DNA from: Massariosphaeria phaeospora | Taxonomy: Eukaryota; Ascomycota; Dothideomycetes; Pleosporales | Direction of reading: 5' to 3' | Assembly: GCA_011032825.1 (NCBI GenBank) | Contig: JAADJZ010000030.1 | Span: forward strand, 310,001-374,000 | Length of the DNA stretch: 64,000 bases | In this document: one piece after another, positions 31,212-42,756 of the stretch | Numbering within the stretch: position 1 is the stretch's first letter | Layout: the number at the start of each line of letters is the position of its first letter | Notes under the pieces: model-generated | Databases searched by the model: none | What the model saw: only the letters and a program-made list of their open reading frames with translations | Told to the model about the DNA's origin: nothing | Program-made: the position numbers and the translations under genes

Positions 31212-31684
31212 ATGGTATGCTGCAATGCGCATTAGAAAATGTCTCCATCTAACACTCCTAGGCCCATCGTATAATAACCCAAGTCGTCTTCACCGGTGCC
31301 CGCATAGTGGGACGCGCCGTCGCCGAGTCGTATCGACAAGCTGCCGCTACGCAAAAGTACGCCGCATCGACCCAAAAGGGCGGCGGCGGCGGCTTTACAT
31401 CGTCGAACATCACTATGGAGGAAGCCTGCCAGATCCTCAACGTCGGGCCGTCGAAGATGGGGCAAATAGATATTGAATTCGTCACCGAGCGCTTCAAGCG
31501 GTTATTCGATCTGAACGATCCGAAGAAAGGCGGCAGCTTCTACCTCCAGAGCAAGATATTACGGGCACGAGAGCGCATTGAGCGAGAAGTACGAGGCTAC
31601 CAGCAGATGGCAGAGCGAGAGCAGGAGCTGCAAGATGGGTTCAAGCCAAAGTGGACGAAAGAGAAAGATCAAGGGAAACCGTGA
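31212..31684 (+). CDS. PAM16: Mitochondrial import motor subunit Pam16/Tim16
   Basis: Two coding exons, 31212-31214 and 31262-31684, encode 141 aa. The first coding exon is only the ATG, followed at once by a 47-nt intron (GTATGC ... CTAAC ... CCTAG). Exon 2 then reads AHRIITQVVFTGARIVGRAV, the standard N-terminus of Pam16. The J-like domain (EEACQILNV, then FVTERFKRLFDLNDPKKGGS FYLQSKILRARERIE) lacks the HPD tripeptide, as expected. Pam16 pairs with the J-protein Pam18 and holds back its stimulation of mtHsp70 at the inner-membrane TIM23 channel. No other in-frame ATG gives the conserved N-terminus. Length matches the family. Confidence 0.93.
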
Positions 31685-32323
31685 AGACGATGGCATTCAT
31701 GTCACCCGTTTGGCGCAAACTATACGCCGTGTTGGAACATGTATTATCATGGCCCATCACCTATTACGGATCGCATGCTACAACACCAGGGGACTGCATT
31801 TAAAGGCGTTTGACTGTTGGCATAGCGTTTGGGACCATTACACTAAGGGCACGGCGTGAACATGGCTCCATCAGGTGGTAGAAGGATGGTTGGCCAGCCT
31901 CACTCTAATGTTTCTCCACTCACGGTTGTATGTCTAGTGTTCTCTATCAAGATGGTATTATTACAGTAGCGTTAGGGTGAATACCAAATCATCAATTGGG
32001 ACTCGCAGGATTGAGCTACTGTTAAGCCTGGAGCCATGCGCCGCGCACCCCCAAGCTGCATGTGAACGTCCCAAGCCTGCGTGAAGTGGCGTCAACACGG
32101 GAGTGAAGACAAAGTGCCCGCAAACGGCAGGACTCGGTTCTCTCGCTCGCAGCAAACGAGCGTGACCGCGATCTCGACGCGGTGCACGGGCCCACGTCGC
32201 TAAAAGCGCGCCTTGGCAGCATATCATCAAAAGATTCTTGCCAGCCGGCCTCCACCGCTCCGCTCCTCCACACCCCGCAACCCCGACACCCAACAAACGC
32301 CCGCGCTTCCGCTGCCAAACGCA
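31685..32323. other. Intergenic between co-directional genes
   Basis: This 639-bp stretch holds the PAM16 3' UTR and the promoter and C-rich leader of the TRF4-like gene. No gene was seen. Confidence 0.5.
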
Positions 32324-34653
32324 ATGGGAGACTCGTATCGTCCGTCGCGGTCCGACCGTGACGGTCCGCCGCCCGCGCTTTCCGATCGCATCTCGTTCAG
32401 AGGTGGCGGTGGCCGCAGCTACGCCGACAGCTATCGCCCTGAACTGGACGCGCCGCAGCGTCGCCAGGATGACAATCGCAGCCACGCTCATGAGTTCACC
32501 TTCTCAGCTGGCCCTTCAAATCTGCAGTTTGCGCCTACCGCGCCAGCCAACTCGACGTCGCGGCGCGGTCGCGGTCGCGGTGGCTCAAGTTACCCTCCGC
32601 CGCGCGACTCGGATCGCAGGTACAGTGGGAACCCACAGTCCGGCAGGCGCGGGGCGAATGGATACTCGAGAGGTGGCAATCGTTTCTTCCGCCAACCTGC
32701 CCCGCACGAGCGCCCACTTCTCCAGTCTCACGACGGCGAAGACAACGAACGCGTGCTAGGCGTTGCTGAAGGTTCCAACAAATTTAGGAGCACTGACGAC
32801 ATGTCCGACGAGGAAGAAATCCGTTACAAAATCGCTCGAGGACCGTCAAGTATTCGCGCCGATGGCAGCTCGGTACCCCAATGGTCCAACCCTGATCCAT
32901 ACACTTCTGCCCCTCCTGTCGACGAAAAAACTGGCGTCAAAATCGACCTTGTCAAATGGATCCAGAGCAAGAAGAATGAGGACGCGGAGCAGGCTGAGGC
33001 CCATAACGCCGTGGCTGCCAACGACGACTACATATCCTTCGGTGGGGACGACAATTCCTCTCGTCACCCTTCATCCCCTCCCTACTCCCCTCGTGCTCCT
33101 TCATATTCCCCACCACCACCTCCTCCACCACCTCCTCCTCCTCCTCGGGGTAATTCTCCGCCCCGTGTTCTTTCAGGTAACTCGCCACCCCCTCGTCTTT
33201 TCTCCTCCGTGGGATTCACCTCCTTCATCCCCTTCGCCCCGTCAATTCCTCTCTACTTTGTTCACACCTACAAATCACGTCCCCTCTCCACTACCGACGT
33301 CGTCCTTTCCTGCGTCCTTCTATGCTAACCCCGTTCGCCAAGGCTCGTTGAATGATCTCGGCGCGCCCCGAGGACCCGCCAATCCACTCCTTGCAGCACA
33401 ATGGTCGGTCGAGGCTGCTGGTCTACCGCAGAGGCCACAACAATCGGGAAGGCCATCGAAACGCAAGCATGCAGAACCTGACCGGGAGATTATCGAAGAG
33501 TGGTTGCCAGATGAAGACCTCCATCCCGCGCCATGGGTCATCAAGAGGAATTATTCGCACCTCATTCATACGCCTATCAGTCGGTAAGTAATCAGCCTAA
33601 GATGGGTAGAAGCGCGTGATATTAATAAGCTACGTAGGCTTCACAATGAAATACTCGACTTCCACGAATTTGTCGAGCCTACTGACAAAGACGCTGAAGT
33701 GCGCAAGTCCCTAGTCCAGCGTCTTCAGTCAGCGCTAGGCAACAGCAGATTTCCAGGGCAGTCTAGCTGTCTGCATTGCTTCGGATCTTACCCCGCCGGA
33801 CTGTACCTGCCAACGGCTGATATGGATCTGGTGTATGCGTCCAATCGACATCACGCGGGCGGCCCACCATCAATTGACTTCGGAGACCAACGGCAGGTTA
33901 TTAGAACGCTCAGGGAAGCCGCCAATGCACTCAAGCACCGAGGAATTGCCCAAAATATTACGTGCATCCACAAGGCTAAGGTCCCCATTATCAAGTTTGT
34001 GGACCAATTGACTGGTATCCCTGTGGACATATCATTCGAGAATCTGAGCGGCGTCAAGGCCCAGTCCACCTTTAGGAGGTGGAAGACTGAATTTCCGGAC
34101 CTGCCCCCATTGGTTTCGCTCGTCAAGCAGTTCCTCGTCATGCGTGGCCTCAACGAAGTGCACAATGGCGGTCTAGGTGGATTCACAGTCATATGCCTAG
34201 TCGTCACCATCATTCACCTCCGATCTGACAAAGCAAGCCTTGGAGACCTGTTCCTTGACTTTCTAGATTTCTATGGAAACAAGTTCGACCTCGCAAGCCA
34301 GAGGATCATCATGAAGCATCCGTATATTGTCGACAAGGTACTTGGGTTGTAAATATATGGTCGAAAACATAACTAACGGGTTACAGGGTGCATACAGCAT
34401 TGATGGTCGTGCGGAAAAGCCAACACAACTGTCGATTCAAGATCCCAACAAGTCCGACAACAACATCTCGGGTGGCTCTCATAGAGCTGCATACGTGTTC
34501 AAGATTTTCTCTCAAGCACACAAGACACTCACAGACCAGATGGATATCCTATATGACAGTGGAGATGGCGAGTCCAGCGCTCTCCAGTCTATCATCGGTG
34601 GCAATTACGACACTTATGAAAAACATTGGAGGCGCATGGAGAAGGTAGAGTAA
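32324..34653 (+). CDS. TRF4/PAPD5-type non-canonical poly(A) polymerase (TRAMP)
   Basis: Four exons, 32324-33176, 33343-33583, 33638-34337 and 34387-34653, encode 686 aa. Frames join at VLS|GSLNDL, ISR|LHNEIL and VDK|GAYSID. The first 250 residues are disordered and rich in Arg/Gly and Ser/Pro, with a run of about 12 prolines. The catalytic domain starts near HAEPDREIIEEWLPDED. It holds the nucleotidyltransferase motif FGSYPAGLYLPTADMDLVY (GS...D-x-D) and the third acidic position in IPVDISFEN. The PAP-associated region follows (LVSLVKQFLVMRGLNEVHNGG LGGFTVICLV). In the nucleus such enzymes add short A-tails to aberrant RNAs for exosome decay. The 166-nt first intron starts inside the proline-rich stretch and is less certain than the others. 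Confidence 0.88.
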
Positions 34654-36008
34654 GTTCATCGATGGAAGGGAGTAAGACTTTGTCGGGCCTCACTCAGGTT
34701 GTGCGGACTTACCACATAACTTGACCGACTGATGTCGTCAACCTCCCGTCACTCACGCTCATTATACAGGTTCGAATATTAGTACGCTCGCAGCATCTGG
34801 CCAGCAGCCCTAAGACGGGTAGGTGCTGAATCCCGCTGGGTATGTCGTTCGACAATCCATCGCAGGCGCCAGACAGCGTTAAAATCACAGCCACGACTTC
34901 ACAGTAATCACTAACAAGGCTAGGGGAATATTTCATGGTGATCATGGTATACGGTTATACCCATTTGCGGCGCTAGGGGCTTAGTGTTCTATGTGTGGTT
35001 TGGGCCGGCACTCTTTCGTTTATGAATCTCGGCTCACGCTGTGGCTAGGCCTTACTTATCTCGATGACCTGACACCAACTTCTGGCACTCGACGTCGACG
35101 GTCCGCCTCGACGCTGAGCTAGAGTATAATGTCTGTGTTACGAGAAAACTTTACTCACTGGAATATGGAGCAGACCTGGTGTTGTTGTCCCTATAGGACT
35201 CACCAAGGATACTGGAGTCATATTCGGCTCTTCTGCACAGTCACAGGTCTGTTGTGGCTCCCAATTCGTTTACTTAACGACCAGACAGACAATGATGATA
35301 GGGTCCTCAGCTCAAATATCTGTACTCTTAACTTTTATGAAGACTTTCCCCCGTTTTTCTCTTCTTTTGCTTCCGTTGGGATCTTGACAAACGACGATGG
35401 TTCCAAGGCTACTAATATTTACCCGGTGTGGGCAAGGTACCAAGATCTCAGATCAAGATGGGCATGCAGGCAGTTTACACTGTTGGCTAGTCGCCCCCTG
35501 GTTGTCTTCTCGCTTGCGAGGGACGATCCTTTTTCTCATTGAGTGGCATGCTGTAAGCGTGCGCTTGAAGAGGATGTTTACGGACTTGGGTCTCATAACG
35601 TTGTTTGTTACTGCTGGCATACACTAGAGGGGCCCTCCAGCTGCACCTGATGCGCATATTCTATCGTAGGTGTAGATTCAGATTAGTTGGCAATTTGAGA
35701 TTTCAGTTTAGGAGCGCAACAGATACTTGAAGATATCAAAGTAGAACCGCTAGTCGATACGTTTGTTTACAAGATGTGGTCAGGGCTGTCCCGATGGCCG
35801 TAAGACGTGGCAGGGATATTTAGCGTGAATCTCGCGTCGGCGATCTGCGATGACGTGGGTGCGACTGGAAAGCTTGGCCAACCCACCACGCAACTTCCCT
35901 GGCATTTCTTCAGCTGCACGGGGTGTCTTTCTCTTGAAACCCCACCTTGTCTACATTGCACCACCTTTACCTGACACCTTGCTCGTGCATTCGAGCTGCG
36001 TTGTCGCC
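34654..36008. other. Intergenic, no gene supported
   Basis: This 1.36-kb gap lies between the TRF4-like and anoctamin genes. A 137-codon plus-strand ORF at 35129-35542 starts with ATG but has no recognisable sequence. The last 150 bp are probably the anoctamin promoter and leader. Confidence 0.5.
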
Positions 36009-38390
36009 ATGACCAAGAGTCACGCCCTCCAGACGAACATGGACGTCGACTATGTGGTCAACTATCGATTTGCTAAGACAGGTACATATATTTACCTCTA
36101 CGGGGTTTATAGCTGACATTGATCTCTCGTAGTTCGAGGCACTGCCATTTCGAAGTTTGAGAAACTGGTCGAAGCGCTTGCGTCTGTGGGCTTACAGACA
36201 GAGGTCCGCAATGGGGGGAAACATTCGGTGCTGCTCTTTGCTCGGGTAGCCTCAGAGGAGCACTTGCATGGCGAGGTGTATAGGTCGAGGTACGTTGCTG
36301 TCACGCAAACTAGTCTTGTCCTTTCTAATGAGACACAGGGTGCAAGATTGGATTCACGGCGTCCGAGCTGGTGCCCCACCGAAAGAGACCCGCGAAGCTC
36401 TCGACGCAGAGCCATTGTATGAAGCCGAGAGACTCCGAATCATCTACCAGCTCATCACCAATCCTGTAACTGAGGGGGGCGCCGGAATCACCCCTAAGGA
36501 GGGCGAGTGGGAGAATGTCGAATCTATCTTCGCCTTGCACGATCATGAATACAACAAGGATTGGATGAAGAAATGGAGCACAACCACCTTCTTGCAAACA
36601 GAAGACTTGGATGATATCAGGAACCGGTTTGGCGAGAAGGTATGTTATCTGTCTGATGCCAGATCAAGCAACTAATTCAATGTTGCAGATTGCTTTCTAC
36701 TTTGCCTTCACGCAGTCCTACTTCACCTTTCTCTGCTTTCCTGCCGCTTTTGGCTTCGTTTCATGGCTACTGCTTGGCCACTTTTCTCCGATATACGGCA
36801 TCGTGAACGCGATCTGGTGTACCGTCTTCACCGAGTGGTGGAGGCATCAAGAGACCGATCTTGCGGTGAGGTGGGGCGTCAGAGGTGTCTCTACTATCGA
36901 GACTAAGAGGAAGGACTTCGAACATGAGAAGCAGTTGACCGATCCCGTAACAGGAGAAACAGTCCTGATCTTCCCCGCCACCAAGCGTCTACAGCGACAG
37001 TTGTTGCAGATCCCTTTCGCTTTGGGAGCCGCCGTCATGCTCGGGGCTTTGATTGCAACATGCTTTGGCATTGAAGTGTTCATCTCTGAGGTTTACAACG
37101 GGCCGTTCAAGTCTGCTTTGGTGCGTCTAGGCTCGTGCTCCAATATACCTCTCTGACATTGTCTAGGTGTTTCTACCAACCGGCATTGCGACGACGTGCA
37201 TGCCCATCCTTACTGGCGTCCTCACCAATTTTGCAACTCAACTCACGGCGTACGAGAACTATGAAACCCATGGCGCATACGAAACAGCTCTGACCCGGAA
37301 GATTCTCGTCTTGAACTTCATAACCTCCTATCTACCAATCTTTCTCACAGCTTTCGTTTACGTTCCGTTTGGTACCGTCATTGTACCCTACCTTGACGTC
37401 TTCAGCTTGACTGTAAGGCCATTTGCTGAACACGAGAAGCAACTGCAAGCGCCCAAGGCCGGCTTCACGATCAACCCGGATCGGCTCCGAAAGCAGGTTT
37501 TTTACTTCACCGTAACTGCACAGATTGTCAACATGGGTATTGAGCTCGTAGTCCCCTACCTCAAACGCGAGGGCTTCTCAAAGTACAAGCAGATGCAGTC
37601 GGACCGAGCCACGAAACAGGGCGGTGCAGCTCCATCCCCCAATGTGAATGACCCGCCCGAGGATGTTGAATTTTTGGACCGTGTCAGGGAGGAGGCAGAG
37701 CTAGGTGTGTACGATGTTACCTCCGATCTCAGAGAAATGGTCCTCCAGTTCGGTTACTTGAGCTTGTTCTCTGTGGTCTGGCCGCTGACTGCCGTATCCT
37801 TCATCATCAATAACTGGTTCGAGCTGCGTGCCGATGCCATCAAGATCTGCACCCAAATGCAGCGTCCTACTCCGTGGCGCGCCGATACCATCGGCCCTTG
37901 GCTCGACGCTCTCAGCTTCTTGACATGGTTGGGCAGTCTCACAACCTCCGCCGTTGTCTATCTCTTCTCCAACGACGGACTGGGTCCCGACGGCCACCCT
38001 TCCAGCATAACCGGTTGGGCACTCCTCCTTACTGTCCTCGTCTCTGAACACGCCTTCCTTCTCCTGCGCTGGGCCGTTCGCGTCGCCATCTCCAAACTCG
38101 AGTCTCCCGGTCTACAGAAGGAACGCCGCGACCGCTACCTTGTGCGCAAACAGTACTTTGAGGAGAACTTGAGCGCGCTCGAGCGAGTTCCAAGAATGGC
38201 CGAGGCTGGTGGCCACATCACGCGTCAGAGTCTGGAGGAAGATGCCAGGACATCGAGTCTCCGCAAAACGTCACCCGAGACGAAGTTCTGGGGACGGCAG
38301 CGGGGTTGGAAAGAGACTGTTGCTGTGGGCAGGAACTTGATTGAGAAGGCCGATGCTGCGGCGAGCCCGGAGAGGAAGAAGGAGTTGTAA
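36009..38390 (+). CDS. TMEM16/anoctamin family membrane protein (Ist2-like; probable scramblase)
   Basis: Five exons, 36009-36081, 36133-36289, 36339-36639, 36689-37120 and 37167-38390, encode 728 aa. All introns are 46-51 nt. The length is close to the characterised fungal TMEM16 lipid scramblases. After a cytosolic alpha/beta domain (YVVNYRFAK, then KHSVLLFARV), hydrophobic segments begin at IAFYFAFTQSYFTFLCF and continue to the C-terminus. The conserved acidic block of the calcium site is recognisable: EAELGVYDVTSDLREMVLQF, followed by NNWFELRADAIKI. Family members are calcium-activated phospholipid scramblases or ER-plasma membrane tethers. The first exon and each junction follow the family order without gaps. 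Scrambling activity is inferred from the family. Confidence 0.92.
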
Positions 38391-39058
38391 AGCTGACAGG
38401 GGGTAGTGCTTGGCTGCTGGCGAACGAACGAGGACGAAGATGGAGATTGAGCGTTATGGAAATCAGAGGGGCTGTTAGACTAAGAGCTCTTGGTAACGAT
38501 TATGAGATATGACTTTGGCATTGCTAGGGTGGTGCACTTCGAAGGGAAGGTTTCTGGTTATTGTGTATTAGATAATGCATACGTACATAGTTGCAATGCT
38601 GCAAAAAAATACTCATCGCTCGGTGCTGGTGGTGAACTGTTGTAAACAAACTATTGGCATGAAATTGCGACTTACTCTATTAAATTTTTGTGGAACGTGT
38701 TCCGTCTGGGACGCTTGGTAGATGGATGTCTGGAGATGAGGTTATATTTGGAGTGCTGCTATATTAATTGGGAGCGCGCGCGCTCTCTCTCTCTCTCTGG
38801 CTCTGTGTGTCCCTGGGCCCTGATTGTGTCTAAGGATAGGGACAGCCTTGCCTTCGTAGTAACATGTTGTATCTACTGGATTGGATTGTCCTCTCCGGGG
38901 AAAAGTAGTAAGTGTACTCGGACTATTGTTAATGAAGATGGGCTTTTCGGTGTAATGGTTCGAGTACCGTTAAGATGGGAATAGTTGCGTAATATTATAG
39001 ACAATCATGCCATGAATATATTGCAAAAAATGTTCGTCTCGTATATGGCTATTTCCTC
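38391..39058. other. Intergenic between convergent genes
   Basis: This holds the 3' regions of the anoctamin (+) and the CDK11-like kinase (-). A CTCTCT run lies at about 38785-38800. No gene is seen. Confidence 0.55.
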
Positions 39059-40522
39059 TCAGCCCATCTTCAAACTAAACCCACCCCCCACCTCCTCGTC
39101 CTCGCGGCCCGCAAACAGCCCACTGAAATCTACCTCCCCCGCCTTCAACGCCGGCGCCACGTCCCCCCGCCGCGGCGCATGCGGACTCGCGCGCCGCCGC
39201 CGCTTCTCCTGGCCCGCCTTGCTCGGAAACGTCGGGAACAGCTCCGGCGGCTTGGGTTTCGGCGCCTCGGCAAAGTAGCGGTGCTGCAGCAGGTCGTGGG
39301 CGCTCGGCCGCGCCTCCGGATGCAAACTCAGCAGCGACGCGAGCAGCTCCGCGCCCGCGGCCGTCAGCGCGGCGGGGTAGCGCGCGCGCACGAGGCGCAG
39401 GGTGGCGTCGGGCGCGGATTTGGCGCCGGAGTCGCGGGGTAGGTTGAGCGTGCGCGCGTTGGGTAGGCGGTAGAAGGCCGGGTAGGTTTTCTCCGAGGGC
39501 AGCCCGCAGAAGGCGAGGATGAGGCTGAGTTGGTCGACTTCGTTTTTGCCGGGCAGGATCGCCGTGTTGGAGAGCAGTTCGCCGAAGATGCAGCCGAGGG
39601 ACCAGAGGTCGATGGCGGGGGTGTAGGTTGGGGTGCCGAGGAGGAGTTCCGGGGCGCGGTACCAGAGGGTGACGACGAGTTGGGTTAGGGGCGTTGGGGG
39701 GGTGGTGGTAGTTGAAGGGGACGAGGAAGTGGGCGGTGGCATGCTGCGCGACATGCCGAAGTCGGCGAGCTTGAGCGCGCCGCGGTTGTTGAGCAGGATG
39801 TTCGACGTCTTGAGATCGCGGTGCAGGATATGGTTGTCGTGCAGGAAGGCGACAGCGCCGCCCAGCTGCCGCAGCAGTGTCTTGATCTCCGAGGGGAGGA
39901 ACGGGTCCGGCATGTCTTCCTGCAGCGTCTTGAGGTCGTGCTCCAGGAACTCCATAACCAGCACTACGCTGCTGGGCGAGTTGGCCGAAGACGAAGAGTC
40001 CATGAGCACTTCGCGCAGCGTCACGATGTTGGGGTGCGAGGCGCAGCGCTGCAGGATGCTGATTTCGCGCAGCGCCGTGATGGGGAAGCCGTCGGCTGTG
40101 TGGGCCGGCTTGTCCATTTTCACTTTCTTGAGCGCGACGATCTCGCCCGTGGAGATGTCGCGGGCGCGCGACACCCAGCCGTAGGAGCCTTCTTCGATGG
40201 CGTTGAGCGTCTCGAAGTTGGACGACAGCCGGCTGGGGCCCCAGGAGCCGGCTGAGAAGCGCAGCAGTTTGCGCTCAGAGGAGGTGGTGTCTTTCTCTTT
40301 CTCTTTTGGGACGACATTGGTGTTGTCTGGTTCTTCGGCGCTTGGGGACAGCCGTCGTCGCTTCGGAGGGCGGGATTCGGATTCTTGAACTGGGGGTGCT
40401 TGGTCTTGGACCTGCTGGGCTTGTTGTTTGGCGAGTTTGAGGCGCTTCTTTTCTTCCTTCTCTTGCTTGCGGCGGGCTTCTTCGGCTTGGTCGACCTCGT
40501 CCGTGGCCCAGCGTGATGCCAT
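39059..40522 (-). CDS. CDK11/PITSLRE-like cyclin-dependent kinase
   Basis: A single exon encodes 487 aa. ATG 40522 (MASRWATDEVDQ) is the first in-frame ATG; the longer open frame begins at TTG. Residues 1-100 are charged and coiled-coil-like (EEARRKQEKEEKKRLKLAKQ) with a basic patch PPKRRRL. The kinase domain follows: EEGSYGWVSRA, Lys132 in VALKK, PITALRE at 148-154, HRDLK at 234-238, DFG at 254-256, VVTLWYRAPELLLG. The helix reads PITALRE, the form named for CDK9, rather than PITSLRE. The LTQLVVTLWYRAPE context, the basic N-terminus and overall layout favour CDK11. The activation loop carries a Ser/Thr/Pro-rich insert of about 18 residues. CDK11 acts in transcription and splicing. Confidence 0.85.
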   Translation of the reverse strand: MASRWATDEVDQAEEARRKQEKEEKKRLKLAKQQAQQVQDQAPPVQESESRPPKRRRLSPSAEEPDNTNVVPKEKEKDTTSSERKLLRFSAGSWGPSRLSSNFETLNAIEEGSYGWVSRARDISTGEIVALKKVKMDKPAHTADGFPITALREISILQRCASHPNIVTLREVLMDSSSSANSPSSVVLVMEFLEHDLKTLQEDMPDPFLPSEIKTLLRQLGGAVAFLHDNHILHRDLKTSNILLNNRGALKLADFGMSRSMPPPTSSSPSTTTTPPTPLTQLVVTLWYRAPELLLGTPTYTPAIDLWSLGCIFGELLSNTAILPGKNEVDQLSLILAFCGLPSEKTYPAFYRLPNARTLNLPRDSGAKSAPDATLRLVRARYPAALTAAGAELLASLLSLHPEARPSAHDLLQHRYFAEAPKPKPPELFPTFPSKAGQEKRRRRASPHAPRRGDVAPALKAGEVDFSGLFAGREDEEVGGGFSLKMG

Positions 40523-40731
40523 TGTGTCTTTGTGTCTGCCTTCTCTTTCTGAAAACTTCTTTACTTTGCTTCTGTCGGATTTGATGTTGAGAGTAAGGAG
40601 TGAGGTCAAGCACGTGGTAGTTAGGTGAATTTAACATGTGGTCATAGCTCCTTGCCGCTTCCGCGTCGATCTCAAACTTCGGACGACGACGACATCACCG
40701 TCATAATGGAAACTCGATAACACGTCCAATT
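40523..40731. promoter_or_regulatory. Short divergent promoter CDK11-like/NDUFAF7-like
   Basis: Only 209 bp separate the two start codons, so the genes probably share promoter elements. A CACGTGGTAG stretch with an E-box core (CACGTG) lies at about 40611-40620. Confidence 0.5.
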
Positions 40732-42515
40732 ATGAGAGGGAACTCTTTCAGGCTACTCCGCACGGCGGCCCTGCGACCACAACCGCGAAAACCTGCGTGT
40801 AGCTTGCCGCAGTACGGTATCCGCTGGTCGTCCAGCAGCGCAGAGCGCCAATGGTCGACTCCGCTGGCGAAATCGTTGGCCAAAGCTATAGAAGTACTTA
40901 CAGATCTTTTCCTGGCGAGAAGCCATTGCAATTGCTAACGTATATATCTCCCCCAAGACCACGGGCCCCATCTCGGTAGCGGCATACATGCGCCAATGCC
41001 TAACATCGCCCGACGGCGGCTACTACACGCGGCAAACGCCCGGCCACGACCAATTCGGCGCCAAAGGCGACTTCATCACGTCCCCGGAAATCAGCCAGGT
41101 CTTTGGCGAGCTGGTGGGCATATGGCTGTATACCGAGTGGCTGGCGCAGGGCAAGAGCGACAGGGTGCAGGTCATCGAGGTGGGGCCGGGACGGGGCACG
41201 TTGCTGGATGATGTACTGAGGGTATGTTATTGCATATTTGCAAAAAAGGCTGCGTTGGTGGTCTAGGGGAGAGGGACACTATGGACTGATTGGTGGTGTA
41301 CAGACGATATCGAGCTTCAAGGGCTTTGCACAGAGCATCGAGGCGATCTACCTCGTCGAAGCATCGCCGCATCTGCGGAGCCAGCAAGCAAAACTGCTCT
41401 CTGGCACGGAGGCCGTGTTGCAAGAAACGGATCTGGGGTGGAAAGCGCGCAGCAAGCACATCCCCGGCTGCGACATCCACTGGTGCGAGGACATCCGCTT
41501 CATTCCAAAAGGTGCCCATACATCATCCCTCCCAAACCACCCATACTGAGACTAACATCACCCCCAAGAATCCTCCCCCACGCCCTTCATCCTCGCCCAC
41601 GAATTCTTCGACGCCCTCCCCATCCACATCTTCCGCGCCGTCCCGCACTCCCACATCCCTGCCTCCTCCACCACGCTCACGCCGACAGGGCCCCTGAAGC
41701 CCAAACGCGGGCCCTCATCAGAACCAAGCCCGCAATGGCACGAACTACTCGTCGCTCCCGTCACTGCGTCTTCTACTACTACCACCACCTTTTCGACTTC
41801 CAGCACTGCGCCGCCGCCGTCGGCCGTCGACGACTTCCACCTCACGCTGAGCAAAGCGCCCACCCCGCACTCGCTGTACCTGCCCCGCACGTCGGCGCGA
41901 TACGAAGCGCTCGCCACCACGCCCGACGCAACGATCGAAATCTCGCCAGAGTCGCTGTCGTACATTGCGGATTTCGCCGTGCGCATCGGCGGCGCTAACC
42001 CTCCCCCTTCACCCACACCCACAACCCCATCCACAACCCTATCCTCCCCCCAAGCCCAACCCCCCTCCGGCTGCGCCCTAATCCTCGACTACGGCCCCGC
42101 CACCACCATCCCCGCCGCCACCCTCCGCGGCATCCGCTCCCACCACGCAACCTCGCCCTTCGCGTCCGCGGGCCTCGTCGACCTCAGCGCAGACGTGGAT
42201 TTCGTGGCGCTGGCGGAAGCGGCGCTTGCGGCGTCGCCGGGCGTGGAGGTGCATGGGCCGGTGCAGCAGGCGGATTTCTTGGAGAGTTTGGGGATTGGGG
42301 AGAGGGTGGCGGGGTTGGTGAGGGGGAAGGGGAAGAGTGGAGGAAAGGAGGAGGAGGAGGAGATGGTGAGGCGGATTGAGGGCGGGTGGAAGAGGTTGGT
42401 TGATCGGGGGCCGGCGGGTATGGGGAGGATATACAAGGCCATGGCCGTGGTGCCGCATAGAGAAGGGGTAAAAGGGGTGCGGCGGCCAGTTGGGTTTGGC
42501 GGGGATGTAGTTTAG
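40732..42515 (+). CDS. NDUFAF7/MidA-type mitochondrial protein arginine methyltransferase
   Basis: Four exons, 40732-40893, 40958-41221, 41304-41511 and 41569-42515, encode 526 aa. Introns of 64, 82 and 57 nt have CTAAC-type or similar branch sites where visible. The first exon is Arg/Ser-rich without acidic residues at its start (RGNSFRLLRTAALRPQPRKP), a likely mitochondrial presequence. Family marks are TTGPISVAAYMRQCLT, GGYYTRQTPGHDQFGAKGDF, ITSPEISQVFGELVGIWLY, and the SAM-binding loop VIEVGPGRGTLLDDVLR. In animals NDUFAF7 dimethylates an arginine in the NDUFS2 subunit during complex I assembly. Pro/Ser/Thr-rich inserts lengthen the second half. Its function here is inferred by family. 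Confidence 0.9.
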
Positions 42516-42756
42516 ATAGTTAAATCTTGATTCACTGGACCGAGTACATCATTTCAAGCAAGACTGATTTCCATTGTTGTACAAAAGGGGTATTTTTCTT
42601 TTTGCCGCCTAAACCCCCCAACGCCGAACCCAAACGGGCCTCACGAGCCGGCCTGTAGGCCGCAGCGGGCTAAAAGCCAAGCAATGACTAGGCCTCTAAA
42701 CTACGGGCCAGAAAGAAGGCGCTGTCCAGAAGGAAGCAGCAGACAGTAATAGGAAA

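Noticed and set aside
30845..31252. 135-codon plus-strand ORF
   Set aside because: It overlaps the PAM16 start codon and intron and has no recognisable content.
35129..35542. 137-codon plus-strand ORF starting at ATG
   Set aside because: Isolated, with no recognisable motif, odd composition and no support from context.
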